Shown here piece after piece: positions 1-9,234 of a stretch of DNA of 64,000 nt (position 1 is the first letter of the stretch; each line of letters opens with the position of its first letter). Location: assembly GCA_009664345.1 (NCBI GenBank), contig CP043547.1, positions 1,736,001-1,800,000 of the forward strand, read 5' to 3'. The stretch comes from Planctomycetales bacterium 10988. Its GTDB lineage: Bacteria; Planctomycetota; Planctomycetia; Pirellulales; Pb10988. A program made the translations under genes and the position numbers. The notes under the pieces are model-generated. The model did not search any database. It was not told the origin of the DNA and worked only from the letters and a program-made list of their open reading frames with translations.

Positions 1-386
1 AGGGTCCGTTCCGAGGCCCGCAACTGATGCTCGTATTCGGCAGGAAAATGGCTATCGTGCCGATCTCGCTTTCGCCAATCCTCCCCGGAAGCATCCCCAA
101 TCCAGCTTGTGATACCATTATTGACTGGATATTTCCCGGTCAAAATCGAAGCCCGCGAAGGGCTACACACCTGACAGGTCGCATACCCTCTGTTAAATTT
201 CATTCCCATCTTAGCAATACGATCGATATGAGGACTTTCATAAAAGGCCGAACCTTCATTACTTAAATCCTTCACCCCCAGATCATCCGCCAAAATAAAA
301 ACAATATTCGGCTTTGCATTTTCTGCCAATAGCGAACTATAGACTGGAAAAATTAAACATAGATAAAAAAAGAGAAGACGTTTCAT
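1..386 (-). CDS. Sulfatase, N-terminal part (runs off window start)
   Basis: The minus frame is open from ATG at 386 to the window edge, so the C-terminus is missing. It starts with a signal peptide (MKRLLFF...SSLLAEN), followed by the sulfatase entry strand PNIVFILADDLG with the metal-binding Asp pair. The formylglycine motif CSPSRASILTGKYP lies near residue 75. In this family the Cys (Cys-type, C-x-P-S-R) is oxidised to formylglycine and hydrolyses sulfate esters, here after export. It is the last visible member of a minus-strand run of three sulfatases and lies 54 bp beyond the end of the next one. The substrate cannot be told from the sequence. Confidence 0.9.
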   Translation of the reverse strand, partial: MKRLLFFYLCLIFPVYSSLLAENAKPNIVFILADDLGVKDLSNEGSAFYESPHIDRIAKMGMKFNRGYATCQVCSPSRASILTGKYPVNNGITSWIGDASGEDWRKRDRHDSHFPAEYEHQLRASERT

Positions 387-440
387 AAGATCAAACTTTG
401 TATAGGAGTTTATTGAATTTTTATTTTTCAATACTAACAC

Positions 441-1973
441 TTAAGGAAGCGAAGGTTTTAAGGAAGTTGTTTTATCATCGGCCAAAGGATATTGAGCACC
501 GGCTTGCTCAAGACTATTGATCATCGCTTCCATCATTTGTTGTAATTTTTCTGAATGGGAAGAAGCGAGATTGTTTGATTCTGTTGGGTCTTCCGCAAGG
601 TTAAACAATTCGTGTTGCTGCCAATCGTCTTCTTCCGACCAACGATAATGATAGATCAGCTTCCAGTCCCCTTTGCGAAAAGTTGTAAAGTAGGAACTAC
701 GATGATCATGAGGGAAGTGCATTAAAAACTCGCGTTCCGTTGAAGTCGTGGCCTTTCCTGTTAAATATTCCGAAAGGTCCATCCCATCGATCGTTACTTT
801 CTTGGGAACTTTTCTATCAACAAGTGCAAGAATCGTTGGAAACAAATCATTCACGGTTCCTACTTGATCAATAATTTCACCTTGAACGATAGGAAGTTGT
901 TGTTGATGAGGATTGTCTTTAGCGGGCTTTGCCCAAGCAGAGATGAAGGGAACCCGCATGCCGCCTTCATAGTGTGTTCCCTTTTTTCCACGTAATGGAG
1001 CAGCACAAGAAATCGCATGTTCTGGGCCGATCGGGGCATCCGTTCCATTATCACCAAGAAAGAAAACTAAAGTATTTTCCGCAACTCCGAGCTGATCAAG
1101 CTTAGCAAGAATATCACCCAATGACTTATCCATTCCTTCAATCATAGAAGCAAAGGCTGCAAGACTTTTCGATTCCGCGTCTTGATATTTATCAACAAAT
1201 CGAGGATCAGGTTGAAAAGGTCCATGTACCGCATAATGGGCCATATAGGCAAAGAACGGTTTGTCAGCTTTTACAGAATCCTCGATCGCGGCATTGACTT
1301 CTCTTGTTAAGGCTTCTGTCAGATAAATTTCTTCACCGTGATATTGATCTAGTCCCGGCACGGCTCGATGAATTCTTCGGCGAATCCCTTTACCAAAATT
1401 TTCTGTACCATAGTAACTACCCGGAGCACCAATTGCACACCCACCGATATTAATATCGAAACCAAAATTCAATGGTTCTTCACCATAAGTATCGAGGGCA
1501 CCAAAGTGACCCTTTCCACAATGGATCGTCTGATAGCCTTTCTTTTTCAATAGTTCGGGCAACATGACATGTTTCGGGGTCACACCTTCCCATTGCCATT
1601 CTTGGGCACCAAATTCACCAGCATTATTTAATTCCGGTCGAATCCAAGCAGTGGTATGATGCCGAGCGGAAGTTTGGCCGGTCATAATAGAAATTCGCGT
1701 TGGCGAACAAACACTCATCGCATAAAAATTACTAAAGCGAATCCCTTGTTTCGCCAAACGCTCCATGTTCGGAGTATGATAGAAATCATTGAGTGGATAT
1801 CGCTCCGGCTCTCCTTGTTCATCGGTTAGAAATGGAAGCGAACTATCCATCAATCCCATATCATCCACCAAGAAAACTAAAACATTAGGCTGCTCCGTAG
1901 CTTCAACCTGTTTTATACAAGTTCCGAAAAATAAAAGCAAAAGTAAGATATTCACAAACAATGATAATTTCAT
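441..1973 (-). CDS. Secreted arylsulfatase-family protein
   Basis: The protein has 510 residues. A signal peptide (hydrophobic residues 4-18) is followed by PNVLVFLVDDMG (metal site) and the formylglycine signature CSPTRISIMTGQ near residue 89. A later metal and active-site strand reads VFFLGDNGTD. The length is typical of type I sulfatases that act in the periplasm or outside the cell. It probably cleaves sulfate esters from polysaccharides; the substrate is unknown. A purine-rich GGAAA lies just before the ATG. It sits between two other sulfatases on the same strand, separated from the upstream one by a small plus-strand gene. Confidence 0.93.
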   Translation of the reverse strand: MKLSLFVNILLLLLFFGTCIKQVEATEQPNVLVFLVDDMGLMDSSLPFLTDEQGEPERYPLNDFYHTPNMERLAKQGIRFSNFYAMSVCSPTRISIMTGQTSARHHTTAWIRPELNNAGEFGAQEWQWEGVTPKHVMLPELLKKKGYQTIHCGKGHFGALDTYGEEPLNFGFDINIGGCAIGAPGSYYGTENFGKGIRRRIHRAVPGLDQYHGEEIYLTEALTREVNAAIEDSVKADKPFFAYMAHYAVHGPFQPDPRFVDKYQDAESKSLAAFASMIEGMDKSLGDILAKLDQLGVAENTLVFFLGDNGTDAPIGPEHAISCAAPLRGKKGTHYEGGMRVPFISAWAKPAKDNPHQQQLPIVQGEIIDQVGTVNDLFPTILALVDRKVPKKVTIDGMDLSEYLTGKATTSTEREFLMHFPHDHRSSYFTTFRKGDWKLIYHYRWSEEDDWQQHELFNLAEDPTESNNLASSHSEKLQQMMEAMINSLEQAGAQYPLADDKTTSLKPSLP

Positions 1974-2021
1974 TTTATTTTTCCGTAGTGTGAGTTAAAC
2001 CTTCTTAAAGGAAAGTAAGCA

Positions 2022-2282
2022 TTGAAATTTGAAACATTTCTATCACGGATTGATTCTGGCAAAGTAAATAACCTTCTCTATCGATCAGAGGATAAGGAAG
2101 GGTTAGTTTGCGTTTGGAAATATCAAAAAGCCATCGTCTTAACCTGGGAAGAATGTTTACCTGGCGATCAATACAACGAGAACCAGTATACTAAAGACGA
2201 TCGTTATACTTTTTCCAAGACAGAAGAACTTCTTGAATTTCTGAAATCTAACAATTTATCCCTTGATCAATTTAAACCATAA
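2022..2282 (+). CDS. Small protein of unknown function (TTG start)
   Basis: An 86-residue soluble-looking protein. It has no signal peptide, no membrane segment and no family I recognise. The start is a TTG with a good ribosome site (AAAGGAA at about 2008-2014); no ATG lies in a better position. The composition is charged and aromatic (KYQKAIVLTWEECLPGD), like a small globular domain. It lies on the plus strand between two minus-strand sulfatases and converges on the lost tail of the upstream sulfatase, with only about 25 bp between their stop codons. It may be an immunity or regulatory protein, but nothing proves this. Confidence 0.55.
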   Translation: MKFETFLSRIDSGKVNNLLYRSEDKEGLVCVWKYQKAIVLTWEECLPGDQYNENQYTKDDRYTFSKTEELLEFLKSNNLSLDQFKP

Positions 2283-2307
2283 CCCGTAAATAGACAGCTA
2301 TAATTAT

Positions 2308-2478
2308 TTACTTAACTACTTCCAATACACGATCATAGTCTGACATTTCAGAAGCTTCTAGACCGATGGATTGATGAAGCGTGGTATAATCCTTCCAATG
2401 ATGTGCTGGGATCAAATCTTTCTTTTGTTCCCAGGCAACCTCTGGATCGAGAATTGTTCCAAATGGTTGATAGTCATT
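2308..2478 (-). pseudogene. In-frame severed C-terminal tail of the sulfatase at 2479-3930
   Basis: Directly after the TAA of the sulfatase (2479-2481) the same frame stays open for 56 more codons, to TAA at 2308-2310. It reads NDYQPFGTILDPEVAWEQKK and ends SDYDRVLEVVK. It has no start codon or ribosome site of its own apart from a late internal Met. The reading AVP-stop-NDYQPFGTILD resembles the usual Tyr-rich C-terminal segment of this sulfatase type (from memory), so TAA probably replaces a TAT or TAC. The alternatives are a sequencing error or stop-codon readthrough. Confidence 0.65.
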
Positions 2479-3930
2479 TTAAGGAACCGCTTTCTTCTTC
2501 CAGTGATTCAATTCTTTCCGATACAACTTTCGTAAACTTGCAAGTGTTTCTTGATTGAGTTCCTCAAGACAATTGTTCATTTCCAGCGGGTCTTTTTCTA
2601 GATGAAACACTTCCTCGGCAGGTTCCATCCGATCCCCAAAACACCAATAAATATATTTATATCGAGGCGTAACGATTGACATAGAAAAGGTAGGTGCCGC
2701 TCCCCAAACCTGAAACAAGGGTAAATGCTTGCGAACTTTGGCTGCGGTTTGATTAACAACAGGAATTAAACTTTTTCCGTCCATCACTTGAGGAATGTCA
2801 AGGCCAGCGTAAGAAAGAACAGTTGGAGCAATGTCAACAGTGCCGGTGATAGCCGAAGAGCGTTGCGGGGAAGTTGATTTCTGACGGGGATCATAAATAA
2901 TGAGGGGGACTTTGGAACCTTCCTCATAAGGCAAAACTTTTCCGCCGAAGCCATGCGAACCAGAAAAATATCCATTGTCTGATGTACAAAGAATAATGGT
3001 ATTCTCCTCCAAGCCCTGCGTTTTCAACTCCTCACGAATCATGCCAAGCGCATAATCGACTCCATAAATTAATTGATGGTATCGCCGGAGGGTTTCTTGA
3101 TAGCTTTTCTCTTCGGAATAGCCGAACGACTCGAAAAAGGAAAGATATTGCCGGCCAAGCCGACTTTGTTTCGCTAAATGTTGTGCATTCTCTCGACCGT
3201 AGTTTTCTGCCTTTTCAAAAGTAACCCCTTTATAAATTTCATCGAAATAGGGGTCCGGCGTAAAAGGGCGATGCGGAGCTTTAAAGAAAAGCGTTAAACA
3301 AAATGGTTGCTTGTCGCTGGCGGACTCTTTTATAAAGTCTTGAGCATAGGCCCCGTAGGCCCGCGTCGAATGTGGATAGCGATCGGCATATTGTTTTAAA
3401 TAGAGATTTCTAGCTGTCTTGTAATTCGTCTGACCGACGCCACCGGCCCAGGAATCAAATTCTTTTAACGGTAAGTGATCATAAGTGTGTTCGCTGGCGG
3501 TCGGATCGTCGGAGACTGCAAAGCCGAACTTTCCCGCGAAGCCAGTGCGATAACCAGCCTTTCGCAGAAGCACCGGATAGGATTTCTGGAAGGTGGCTTC
3601 CCGCATGGGGCCATGACCGAAATTACAACCGGTCTTGTATTCATAAAGTCCGGTCATCAAGGAAGCCCGGCTGGCCATGCAAATCGCCGTCGAATTGTAG
3701 TGCTTTTCAAAGAGAACTCCGTCCGCGGCCAAGCGGTCGAAGTTCGGAGATTTGATCTGCGAATTGCCCGTTACTCCCAACGAATGGAACGATTGATCAT
3801 CGGTAAAAATCACGATGATATTCGGGCGATCGTCTTGATTGTTTGCCAATAAAGAAAAAGAATGACTTCCCCAACTTAGCAAAAGCAGGAAGGGAAAAAA
3901 GAAAGAAACAAATGAGCGGAGGTTAGCCAT
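2479..3930 (-). CDS. Secreted sulfatase (sulfamidase/choline-sulfatase-like), C-terminally truncated
   Basis: The protein has 483 residues: a signal peptide (FVSFFFPFLLLLSWGS...), the metal site PNIIVIFTDDQSFHS, and the formylglycine signature CMASRASLMTGL near residue 83. CxASR is an accepted variant of the sulfatase motif, with Ala in place of the usual Pro. Later it has the active-site region TIILCTSDNGYFSGSHG. It is expected to be exported and to hydrolyse sulfate groups on glycans. Translation stops at AKKAVP, but the same frame continues for 56 codons (see 2308-2478), so the present product probably lacks its native C-terminus. Its role in the block fits with the other two sulfatases. 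Confidence 0.9.
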   Translation of the reverse strand: MANLRSFVSFFFPFLLLLSWGSHSFSLLANNQDDRPNIIVIFTDDQSFHSLGVTGNSQIKSPNFDRLAADGVLFEKHYNSTAICMASRASLMTGLYEYKTGCNFGHGPMREATFQKSYPVLLRKAGYRTGFAGKFGFAVSDDPTASEHTYDHLPLKEFDSWAGGVGQTNYKTARNLYLKQYADRYPHSTRAYGAYAQDFIKESASDKQPFCLTLFFKAPHRPFTPDPYFDEIYKGVTFEKAENYGRENAQHLAKQSRLGRQYLSFFESFGYSEEKSYQETLRRYHQLIYGVDYALGMIREELKTQGLEENTIILCTSDNGYFSGSHGFGGKVLPYEEGSKVPLIIYDPRQKSTSPQRSSAITGTVDIAPTVLSYAGLDIPQVMDGKSLIPVVNQTAAKVRKHLPLFQVWGAAPTFSMSIVTPRYKYIYWCFGDRMEPAEEVFHLEKDPLEMNNCLEELNQETLASLRKLYRKELNHWKKKAVP

Positions 3931-3942
3931 CGGTTGAAATCC

Positions 3943-3955
3943 AAAAAGTAGTTTT
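3943..3955. repeat. A5-N4-T4 motif (AAAAAGTAGTTTT) upstream of the sulfatase start
   Basis: A copy of the recurrent A-run/4-base core/T-run motif found throughout this window. It lies 13 bp before the ATG of the minus-strand sulfatase, inside its leader. Confidence 0.5.
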
Positions 3956-4063
3956 GGGATTAGATTCTCGGGAGCAGTGAAACAGACCTATTATTCACTG
4001 CTCCCGAGTGGAATTCAACCTAGGGCAATTTTCTTCCTTTTAAAAACAAGGAAGTTGTTCGAA

Positions 4064-6622
4064 TTAACGATTCTGAAAAATATCGCTGAGAACGACCGCG
4101 TGAACTAAATCCCGAAAGCCATCGCCTTGGGCAGCGATCTCTTCCGTGATCCGATTAATCTCGGGCTGATCCCGAAAATTCATCTCCCGCCCAGTCGCAT
4201 AGATGAGCAATTTTTGGGCGAGGTTCTTCGTGAACAGATCTTTTCGCTCCAGCAATAAGGCTTTCAAATCTGCTTCGTTTTGAATCTTTTCCCCAGAAGG
4301 AAGTTGCCCAGAACCGTTCACGGGCCTCCCTTGCCGACGCCGTGCGATCCGGCCTCCGCCGCGAAAAATGACATAATGATCGCGAAAGCCTCCGGTAGGA
4401 TCGTAGTATTCCAAGGCAAATCCCCAGGGGTCGATCTTCGCATGACAATTCGCACACGCTGCCACGCTTCGGTGTTTCGCAAGCTGATCGCGAATGGTCG
4501 TTGCCCCACGTGTGTCGGGTTCAATCGGGGGGACATCCGGCGGCGGTGGGGAAGGAGGCGTTCCCAAAATGCTTTCCAAGAGCCAAACCCCGCGAACCAC
4601 CGGAGAAGTCTCCACCCCATTGGCGGATGCCGTCAAAACGCTGGCATGTCCCAACAATCCTCCGCGATGCAAATTGGCCGGTAAAGCCACCTTGCGAAAA
4701 GTCTCGCCTTGCGACTTTGGCAAACCATAATGTTTCGCTAAGCGATCATTAACAAACGTATAATCCGCCGAAAGAAACTCCGTAACCGGGCGATTTTCCT
4801 CTAAAATGTGTTGGAAAAAGAGCCTGGTCTCCTGGGTCATGGCCTCTTCCAAACGCTCTAAATAATAGGTCGGGAATTGGGCATTACTCGGTGGCATGGA
4901 ACCTAACTTATCCAGCCGCAACCAAGCATCGGTAAAGTGCTGCGTAAAGGACGAAGCTTTGGGATCATTGAGCAAGCGTTCGACTTCTTGATAAAGAACC
5001 TCCGGTTCGTGGAGCCGATTTGCTGCCGCCAGATCGAAGAGACGTTGGTCCGGCATGGAAGACCAAAAGGTATAAGAAAGTCGGCTGGCGAGTTCGAAGT
5101 CGTCGAGCTTTTCCCCGGATGCCGAGTTCCCTTCATCTAAATAAAGGAATCGCGGCGACGACAAAATCGCCGTTAAACCTAAAGCGATAGCATCGGCACG
5201 GCGAACCCCCGACTTCATCTGTGCTCGAACATATTCAAGATAATGGTTGATTTCCTCAGGCTTCACCGGACGTCGAAACGCCCGCGTGGCGAATTTCGTA
5301 AGGGTCTGGGGAAGATCAAAATCTTTAGGATCGGTTGAACTGCCGAAGATTTCGCGATGGCCACGCGGGGGCCATTCCTCGCATAGCGGGCCTTCGAGAG
5401 TCATTCCATGGAGCCGAACGCGCGGCCCTTCGTAGACATCCGAGAGATAAGGTTGATTCTCTGGTTGAGGGGGAATCTCTTCGCCCCTTGCTCGCAGTTC
5501 GTCGATTTCCACCGGATTCAGCCGTTCGGTCTCAGGGTGATATTCAGGCTGCACCTGGGCCAACACAGGTTTGGAGGACCCTTGCCCATTGATCCAATGC
5601 ACATACGGAGTCGAACCGGCAGGCAACCAGACCATCACCTCAAAGGTGGAAGGCTCGTTATCCTTCAAATCAAAGGCCTCGACAAAGACCCGACCTTCCG
5701 AAGCACCTGGCAACAGCAAATCCCTTTCGGGAACATGCCACAATCCCATCTTCAGCGGCATCCCCAAATCACAACGGTAGATCTCTGGATCATAAGGATG
5801 CCGACGACCGACCGCTTCGGCGGTTATTTGAATGCGATAGAAGCCATCTTCCGGCACTCCTTTACGGCTGAAATTCTTGGGGTAAGTGGGATAGCGATCT
5901 ACCGGCTCGCCGTGACCGATATCAACCCAACGGTTTTCGCGATCGAGCACACGATAAAACACACTGATATCAACGGTTGAAGAAGAGATGAAGTCCTCCG
6001 GATGAAAGACCCATTTCTGCGTTTCAGGCCGCTCTTGATTGAAGACGATTGTCTTTTCTAAGTAGGCCTTGGCCGCTTTCAAATAGAGTTCCAACTGATA
6101 ATTGGAAAGCGTTTGCTCCGAACCGACATTGACGAAGCCCTCATGTTTGACATCCATCGGAAAGGAAGAGGTGGGATCAAACGATTCTGGATGTACATCC
6201 AACAAGTCTCGCATCGTATTGTTGTATTCATGGCGAGTCAGCCGCCGCAGAACGGTAGCAGGGGGAATCTCTGAAGTCTCCACCTGCTGAAGATAATGCG
6301 TAATCGCGGCTACCACGTTGTTTCGCTCTTCCGCATCCGGTTGCAAAATGCCCTCTTCCTTTGGCGGCATTTGACCGAGATTCAATTGATCAAGAATTTC
6401 CTCCAGGATCAGGTGCTGCTCTTTTCCATCAGGGTTTTTGAGAAACGCTTCGAACGAGCGATCCCCTAACTCCGAATAATCATCATGGCAGTCGATGCAG
6501 TAGCGTTCGACAAACTGAGGCACTTCGACCGGGAGCGTTTCCGCCATCGTTCGATGGATACTAAAGAGGAAACAAATCCCCATCAACACAAAAAGCACTT
6601 TTTGAGAAAAATAACAATTCAT
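4064..6622 (-). CDS. DUF1587-DUF1595-DUF1592-DUF1588-DUF1585 protein (planctomycete cytochrome-type)
   Basis: The protein has 852 residues. After a signal peptide (to about residue 27) comes a c-type haem site, CIDCHD, near residue 42. The planctomycete-specific domains then follow in the usual order: DUF1587 (HEYNNTMRDLL, about 158), a carbohydrate-like middle, DUF1595 (RAFRRPVKPEEI, about 440), DUF1592 (LASRLSYTFWSSMPD, about 510), DUF1588 (GLLGHASVLTASANGVETSP, with a second CANCH motif) and DUF1585 (KDLFTKNLAQKLL). The function is unsettled; an extracytoplasmic electron-transfer or polymer-degrading role is usual speculation. The start codon lies 2 bp after the stop of the DUF1552 gene, so the two are one transcription unit, as in many planctomycetes. 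Confidence 0.93.
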   Translation of the reverse strand: MNCYFSQKVLFVLMGICFLFSIHRTMAETLPVEVPQFVERYCIDCHDDYSELGDRSFEAFLKNPDGKEQHLILEEILDQLNLGQMPPKEEGILQPDAEERNNVVAAITHYLQQVETSEIPPATVLRRLTRHEYNNTMRDLLDVHPESFDPTSSFPMDVKHEGFVNVGSEQTLSNYQLELYLKAAKAYLEKTIVFNQERPETQKWVFHPEDFISSSTVDISVFYRVLDRENRWVDIGHGEPVDRYPTYPKNFSRKGVPEDGFYRIQITAEAVGRRHPYDPEIYRCDLGMPLKMGLWHVPERDLLLPGASEGRVFVEAFDLKDNEPSTFEVMVWLPAGSTPYVHWINGQGSSKPVLAQVQPEYHPETERLNPVEIDELRARGEEIPPQPENQPYLSDVYEGPRVRLHGMTLEGPLCEEWPPRGHREIFGSSTDPKDFDLPQTLTKFATRAFRRPVKPEEINHYLEYVRAQMKSGVRRADAIALGLTAILSSPRFLYLDEGNSASGEKLDDFELASRLSYTFWSSMPDQRLFDLAAANRLHEPEVLYQEVERLLNDPKASSFTQHFTDAWLRLDKLGSMPPSNAQFPTYYLERLEEAMTQETRLFFQHILEENRPVTEFLSADYTFVNDRLAKHYGLPKSQGETFRKVALPANLHRGGLLGHASVLTASANGVETSPVVRGVWLLESILGTPPSPPPPDVPPIEPDTRGATTIRDQLAKHRSVAACANCHAKIDPWGFALEYYDPTGGFRDHYVIFRGGGRIARRRQGRPVNGSGQLPSGEKIQNEADLKALLLERKDLFTKNLAQKLLIYATGREMNFRDQPEINRITEEIAAQGDGFRDLVHAVVLSDIFQNR
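6590..6603. repeat. A5-GCAC-T5 motif inside a coding region
   Basis: The perfect 14-mer AAAAAGCACTTTTT lies in the signal-peptide codons of the DUF1592-type gene, where its reverse complement encodes KVLF. It shows that the motif is tolerated within reading frames. Confidence 0.5.
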
Positions 6623-6624
6623 GC

Positions 6625-7920
6625 TTATCCTGCTACTTCCAAACCTGTCAGCGTGCCCGTCGAGAGGTTGAATTGATCGGTTTCCAGCCCAAACCGTTGT
6701 AACATCGAAACAAAGAGGTTCGCCGCTGGCGTCGCTGTTCCGCGAGACCTGTCCTTTTCAAATAACAAATGCTGCCCGTGCCGAAAACCACCGCCTGCCA
6801 ACAGGAGGGGCAAATCGCGATTGCTATGCGAACTTGCATTCCCCATCCCGCTCCCGAGCAGCGTCATGGTATTGTCGAGCAAAGTTTTCCCATTCGGTTC
6901 GGTGATGGCGGTGAGCTTATCCAAGAACCGTGCGAATTGCGTGGTGTGGAAGGTTTCAATAATGGAAAGTTCTTCGATATAGCTCTCGACTTTGCCATGA
7001 TGCGTCAATTGGTGGTAGCCCTTGGTGATGGGGAATCCACCGGAGTTTCCGCCGATATCCGAAAGTTCCAGCGTAAGCACTCTCGTAGAATCCGTCTGAA
7101 GTGCCAACGCTATCAAATCATAATAGAGTGGCACACGGTCCACGAAATCCATTTCGTTTGCCCCTTGCGGAATTTCGTAGCTCACCTTCGGCTTCGGACG
7201 ATCGAGCCACGCCGCGGATTGTGTCAGGCGGAGTTCGACTTCGCGTACGGAAGTAAAATATTGTTCGAGTTTTTCTTTATCTTCCCGTCCGATCCGCTTT
7301 TGTAAATATTCCGCATCCGTGCGAACCAAGTCGAGAATGCTTTGTTGCTGCTGATGAAGTTGCTTCAGAACGCTCCGCTCTTGTTGACTTGATCGCTGAA
7401 AGAGCAGGGCATGCAACATTCGCAAGTCCTGCACCGGGGGGATCGCAACGCCGGCACTTGTCCAAGAAAGCAAATTATTCGGATCACTTCCCGAGGTAAT
7501 TTGCATGGAAGGATATCGGGTCGAAGCGCCTACAAACTCCGCCGCTTTCTGATCGATGGAGATATTTTGCTCACGAAAGCCTTTCGAGTTTTTCGAAAGA
7601 ATCCCGGAAAGAAACGAGTGGACGCCTTGATGGCCCCCGACTCCGTTGACGCCATGATCAAGTTGGGAAAAGACCGTGAAGTTCTCTCGGTGTCTCGCCA
7701 GTGGTTTAAGCAGAGGTGGCAACGCATAATCTTTGCCCGTCTCTTGTGGAAAAAAGAGCTTCGGCACAAACCCGTAAGTTGTCCCTACACAAACCATTCG
7801 CATCGGAACAGTCTCCGCGGTGGCGGCGTCGGCCATGATATTTAAATAAGGCAATGCCAGCAGGGAGCCACCTGTCCCCCGCAGAAAGGAACGCCTTGAG
7901 AATGCTTTTGAGTAATGCAT
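6625..7920 (-). CDS. DUF1552 family Tat-exported protein
   Basis: The protein has 431 residues. The N-terminus carries a twin-arginine leader (SRRSFLRGTGGSLLALP), so export in folded form is likely. The body matches DUF1552: an early segment MRMVCVGTTYG, the central HQGVHSFLSG, and the C-terminal GSGMGNASSHSNRDLPLLLAGG, typical of this sulfatase/phosphatase-like fold family. No biochemical function is established. It is the first gene of a two-gene operon with the DUF1592-type haem protein, 2 bp downstream. Expression as a pair suggests joint work at the cell surface. Confidence 0.93.
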   Translation of the reverse strand: MHYSKAFSRRSFLRGTGGSLLALPYLNIMADAATAETVPMRMVCVGTTYGFVPKLFFPQETGKDYALPPLLKPLARHRENFTVFSQLDHGVNGVGGHQGVHSFLSGILSKNSKGFREQNISIDQKAAEFVGASTRYPSMQITSGSDPNNLLSWTSAGVAIPPVQDLRMLHALLFQRSSQQERSVLKQLHQQQQSILDLVRTDAEYLQKRIGREDKEKLEQYFTSVREVELRLTQSAAWLDRPKPKVSYEIPQGANEMDFVDRVPLYYDLIALALQTDSTRVLTLELSDIGGNSGGFPITKGYHQLTHHGKVESYIEELSIIETFHTTQFARFLDKLTAITEPNGKTLLDNTMTLLGSGMGNASSHSNRDLPLLLAGGGFRHGQHLLFEKDRSRGTATPAANLFVSMLQRFGLETDQFNLSTGTLTGLEVAG

Positions 7921-8297
7921 GAATTATCTCTTTTCATCGGATCGAAACCAACAAAGCATCGGCTCGATCATGGACAGGTAGAATTTAGAAGATCAACAAT
8001 CAATATAGAAAAAGAAAATTGGATACCATTTGAAAAGTCTGACAGTTTTTCTATTTGCCGATTAAATAAAGTTTCTTGATAGTTGCTATTATAGAAATAA
8101 ATAGAAAGAAGTACAAACGTTCGAAGAACAAAATCGACTTCATTTCTGAGCTATTCTACGCCGCTTGCCTCTTCATCAAAAGTTTTTCTGTCGCCCGTTG
8201 TTTTCAGCGATTCATCTCTGATATGCTGGGAGGCGTGGACGAGAGATCAAGTTCATTTTCCTATCTAATTGCTGCTCATTCGTTCTTGGAGTGCATC
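7921..8297. other. Divergent intergenic region
   Basis: This 377-bp gap lies between the divergent DUF1552 gene and the SnoaL-like gene and must hold both promoters. It is AT-rich around 8000-8100. I saw no convincing -35/-10 pair, hairpin or repeat. The plus frame upstream of 8298 is open back to 8076, but it lacks a good start and a secretion signal. Confidence 0.5.
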
Positions 8298-9215
8298 ATG
8301 TTTAAAACTCTGCGACTTCTCTTGGCTTCCGCTTTTCTAATCTTGCCATTCTCGGCGACGCTTTCCGCGGAGGAAGCGGAAGTACGCCAGGCGTTGCGAG
8401 AGTATATTGAAGCATTTAACAATAAAGACCTCACCGCGCTAAGCTCGAGTTGGACAGAACAAGGAACGCATCACGATCGCGACTCGGGAGAACAGACCAA
8501 AGGCCGCGAAGCCATTGTCGGAGATATCGCTGAATATTTAAAACTCACACCTGATTGTAAACTAACAGGGACCATCGAATCCATTCATTTTGTTCAGCCA
8601 GATGTTGCCAGCATCAAAGGGCAAACCATCATGGAAGAGACGGAAGGCGAACCGATTGAAGCCGGCTTCTCTGCTATTATGGTGCAAACGGAAGGAAAGT
8701 GGATGATCGATTCCGTCGAAGAATTTTCTTTGGAGGAAGAAAGTAACGAACATCCCTTGGCTGATTTAGCTTGGCTTGTTGGAACTTGGGTAGAAGAATC
8801 AGAAGAAACCAAAGTATCGACGACCTTTCAGTGGACTTCTTCGGAAGCATTTTTACTTCGCTCCTTTGTTGTCGAACAAGGGGAGATGGTTGTCCAGCAA
8901 GGGACGCAAGTGATTGGTTGGGACCCTCGCAGTCAAGAAATTCGTTCTTGGACGTTTCATTCGGATGGCTCTTTCGGCGATGCCGTTTGGTTGCAAAGTA
9001 AAAATCAATGGGTCATTAACACCTCACAAACCCTGGCTTCCGGCGAAGCAGCCTCTGGAACCTATCTCTTGAAAGCCGTGGACAACGATACGCTCTCGAT
9101 TCAGCTCATCGCACATACCATCGAAGGGGAGCCGCAACCCACCAGCGATCCTGTCACGGCCATTCGCGTCTCAACCGCCACTTCCTCGGTTGAAACTGAA
9201 GGTTCCTCCGAATAA
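8298..9215 (+). CDS. Secreted SnoaL/DUF4440-like protein
   Basis: The protein has 305 residues from ATG 8298, chosen because GGAG precedes it by 7 bp and a clean signal peptide follows (LLLASAFLILPFSATLSAEE). Residues of about 25-150 look like an NTF2/SnoaL domain: EVRQALREYIEAFNNKDL at the front, then SSWTEQGTHHDRDSGEQ and VGDIAEYL. The second half (about 155-290) is a lipocalin-like beta-rich stretch (LVGTWVEESEE, TQVIGWDPRSQEIRSWTF). Secreted proteins of this layout are common in planctomycetes, but their ligand is unknown. It ends 19 bp before the next gene, so the two are likely co-transcribed. Confidence 0.75.
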   Translation: MFKTLRLLLASAFLILPFSATLSAEEAEVRQALREYIEAFNNKDLTALSSSWTEQGTHHDRDSGEQTKGREAIVGDIAEYLKLTPDCKLTGTIESIHFVQPDVASIKGQTIMEETEGEPIEAGFSAIMVQTEGKWMIDSVEEFSLEEESNEHPLADLAWLVGTWVEESEETKVSTTFQWTSSEAFLLRSFVVEQGEMVVQQGTQVIGWDPRSQEIRSWTFHSDGSFGDAVWLQSKNQWVINTSQTLASGEAASGTYLLKAVDNDTLSIQLIAHTIEGEPQPTSDPVTAIRVSTATSSVETEGSSE

Positions 9216-9234
9216 CTTCCAGGAGAATCGAACA

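Noticed and set aside
5408-5980. Plus-strand 190-codon frame
   Set aside because: It lies antisense inside the DUF1592-type gene and has no ribosome site or family pattern.
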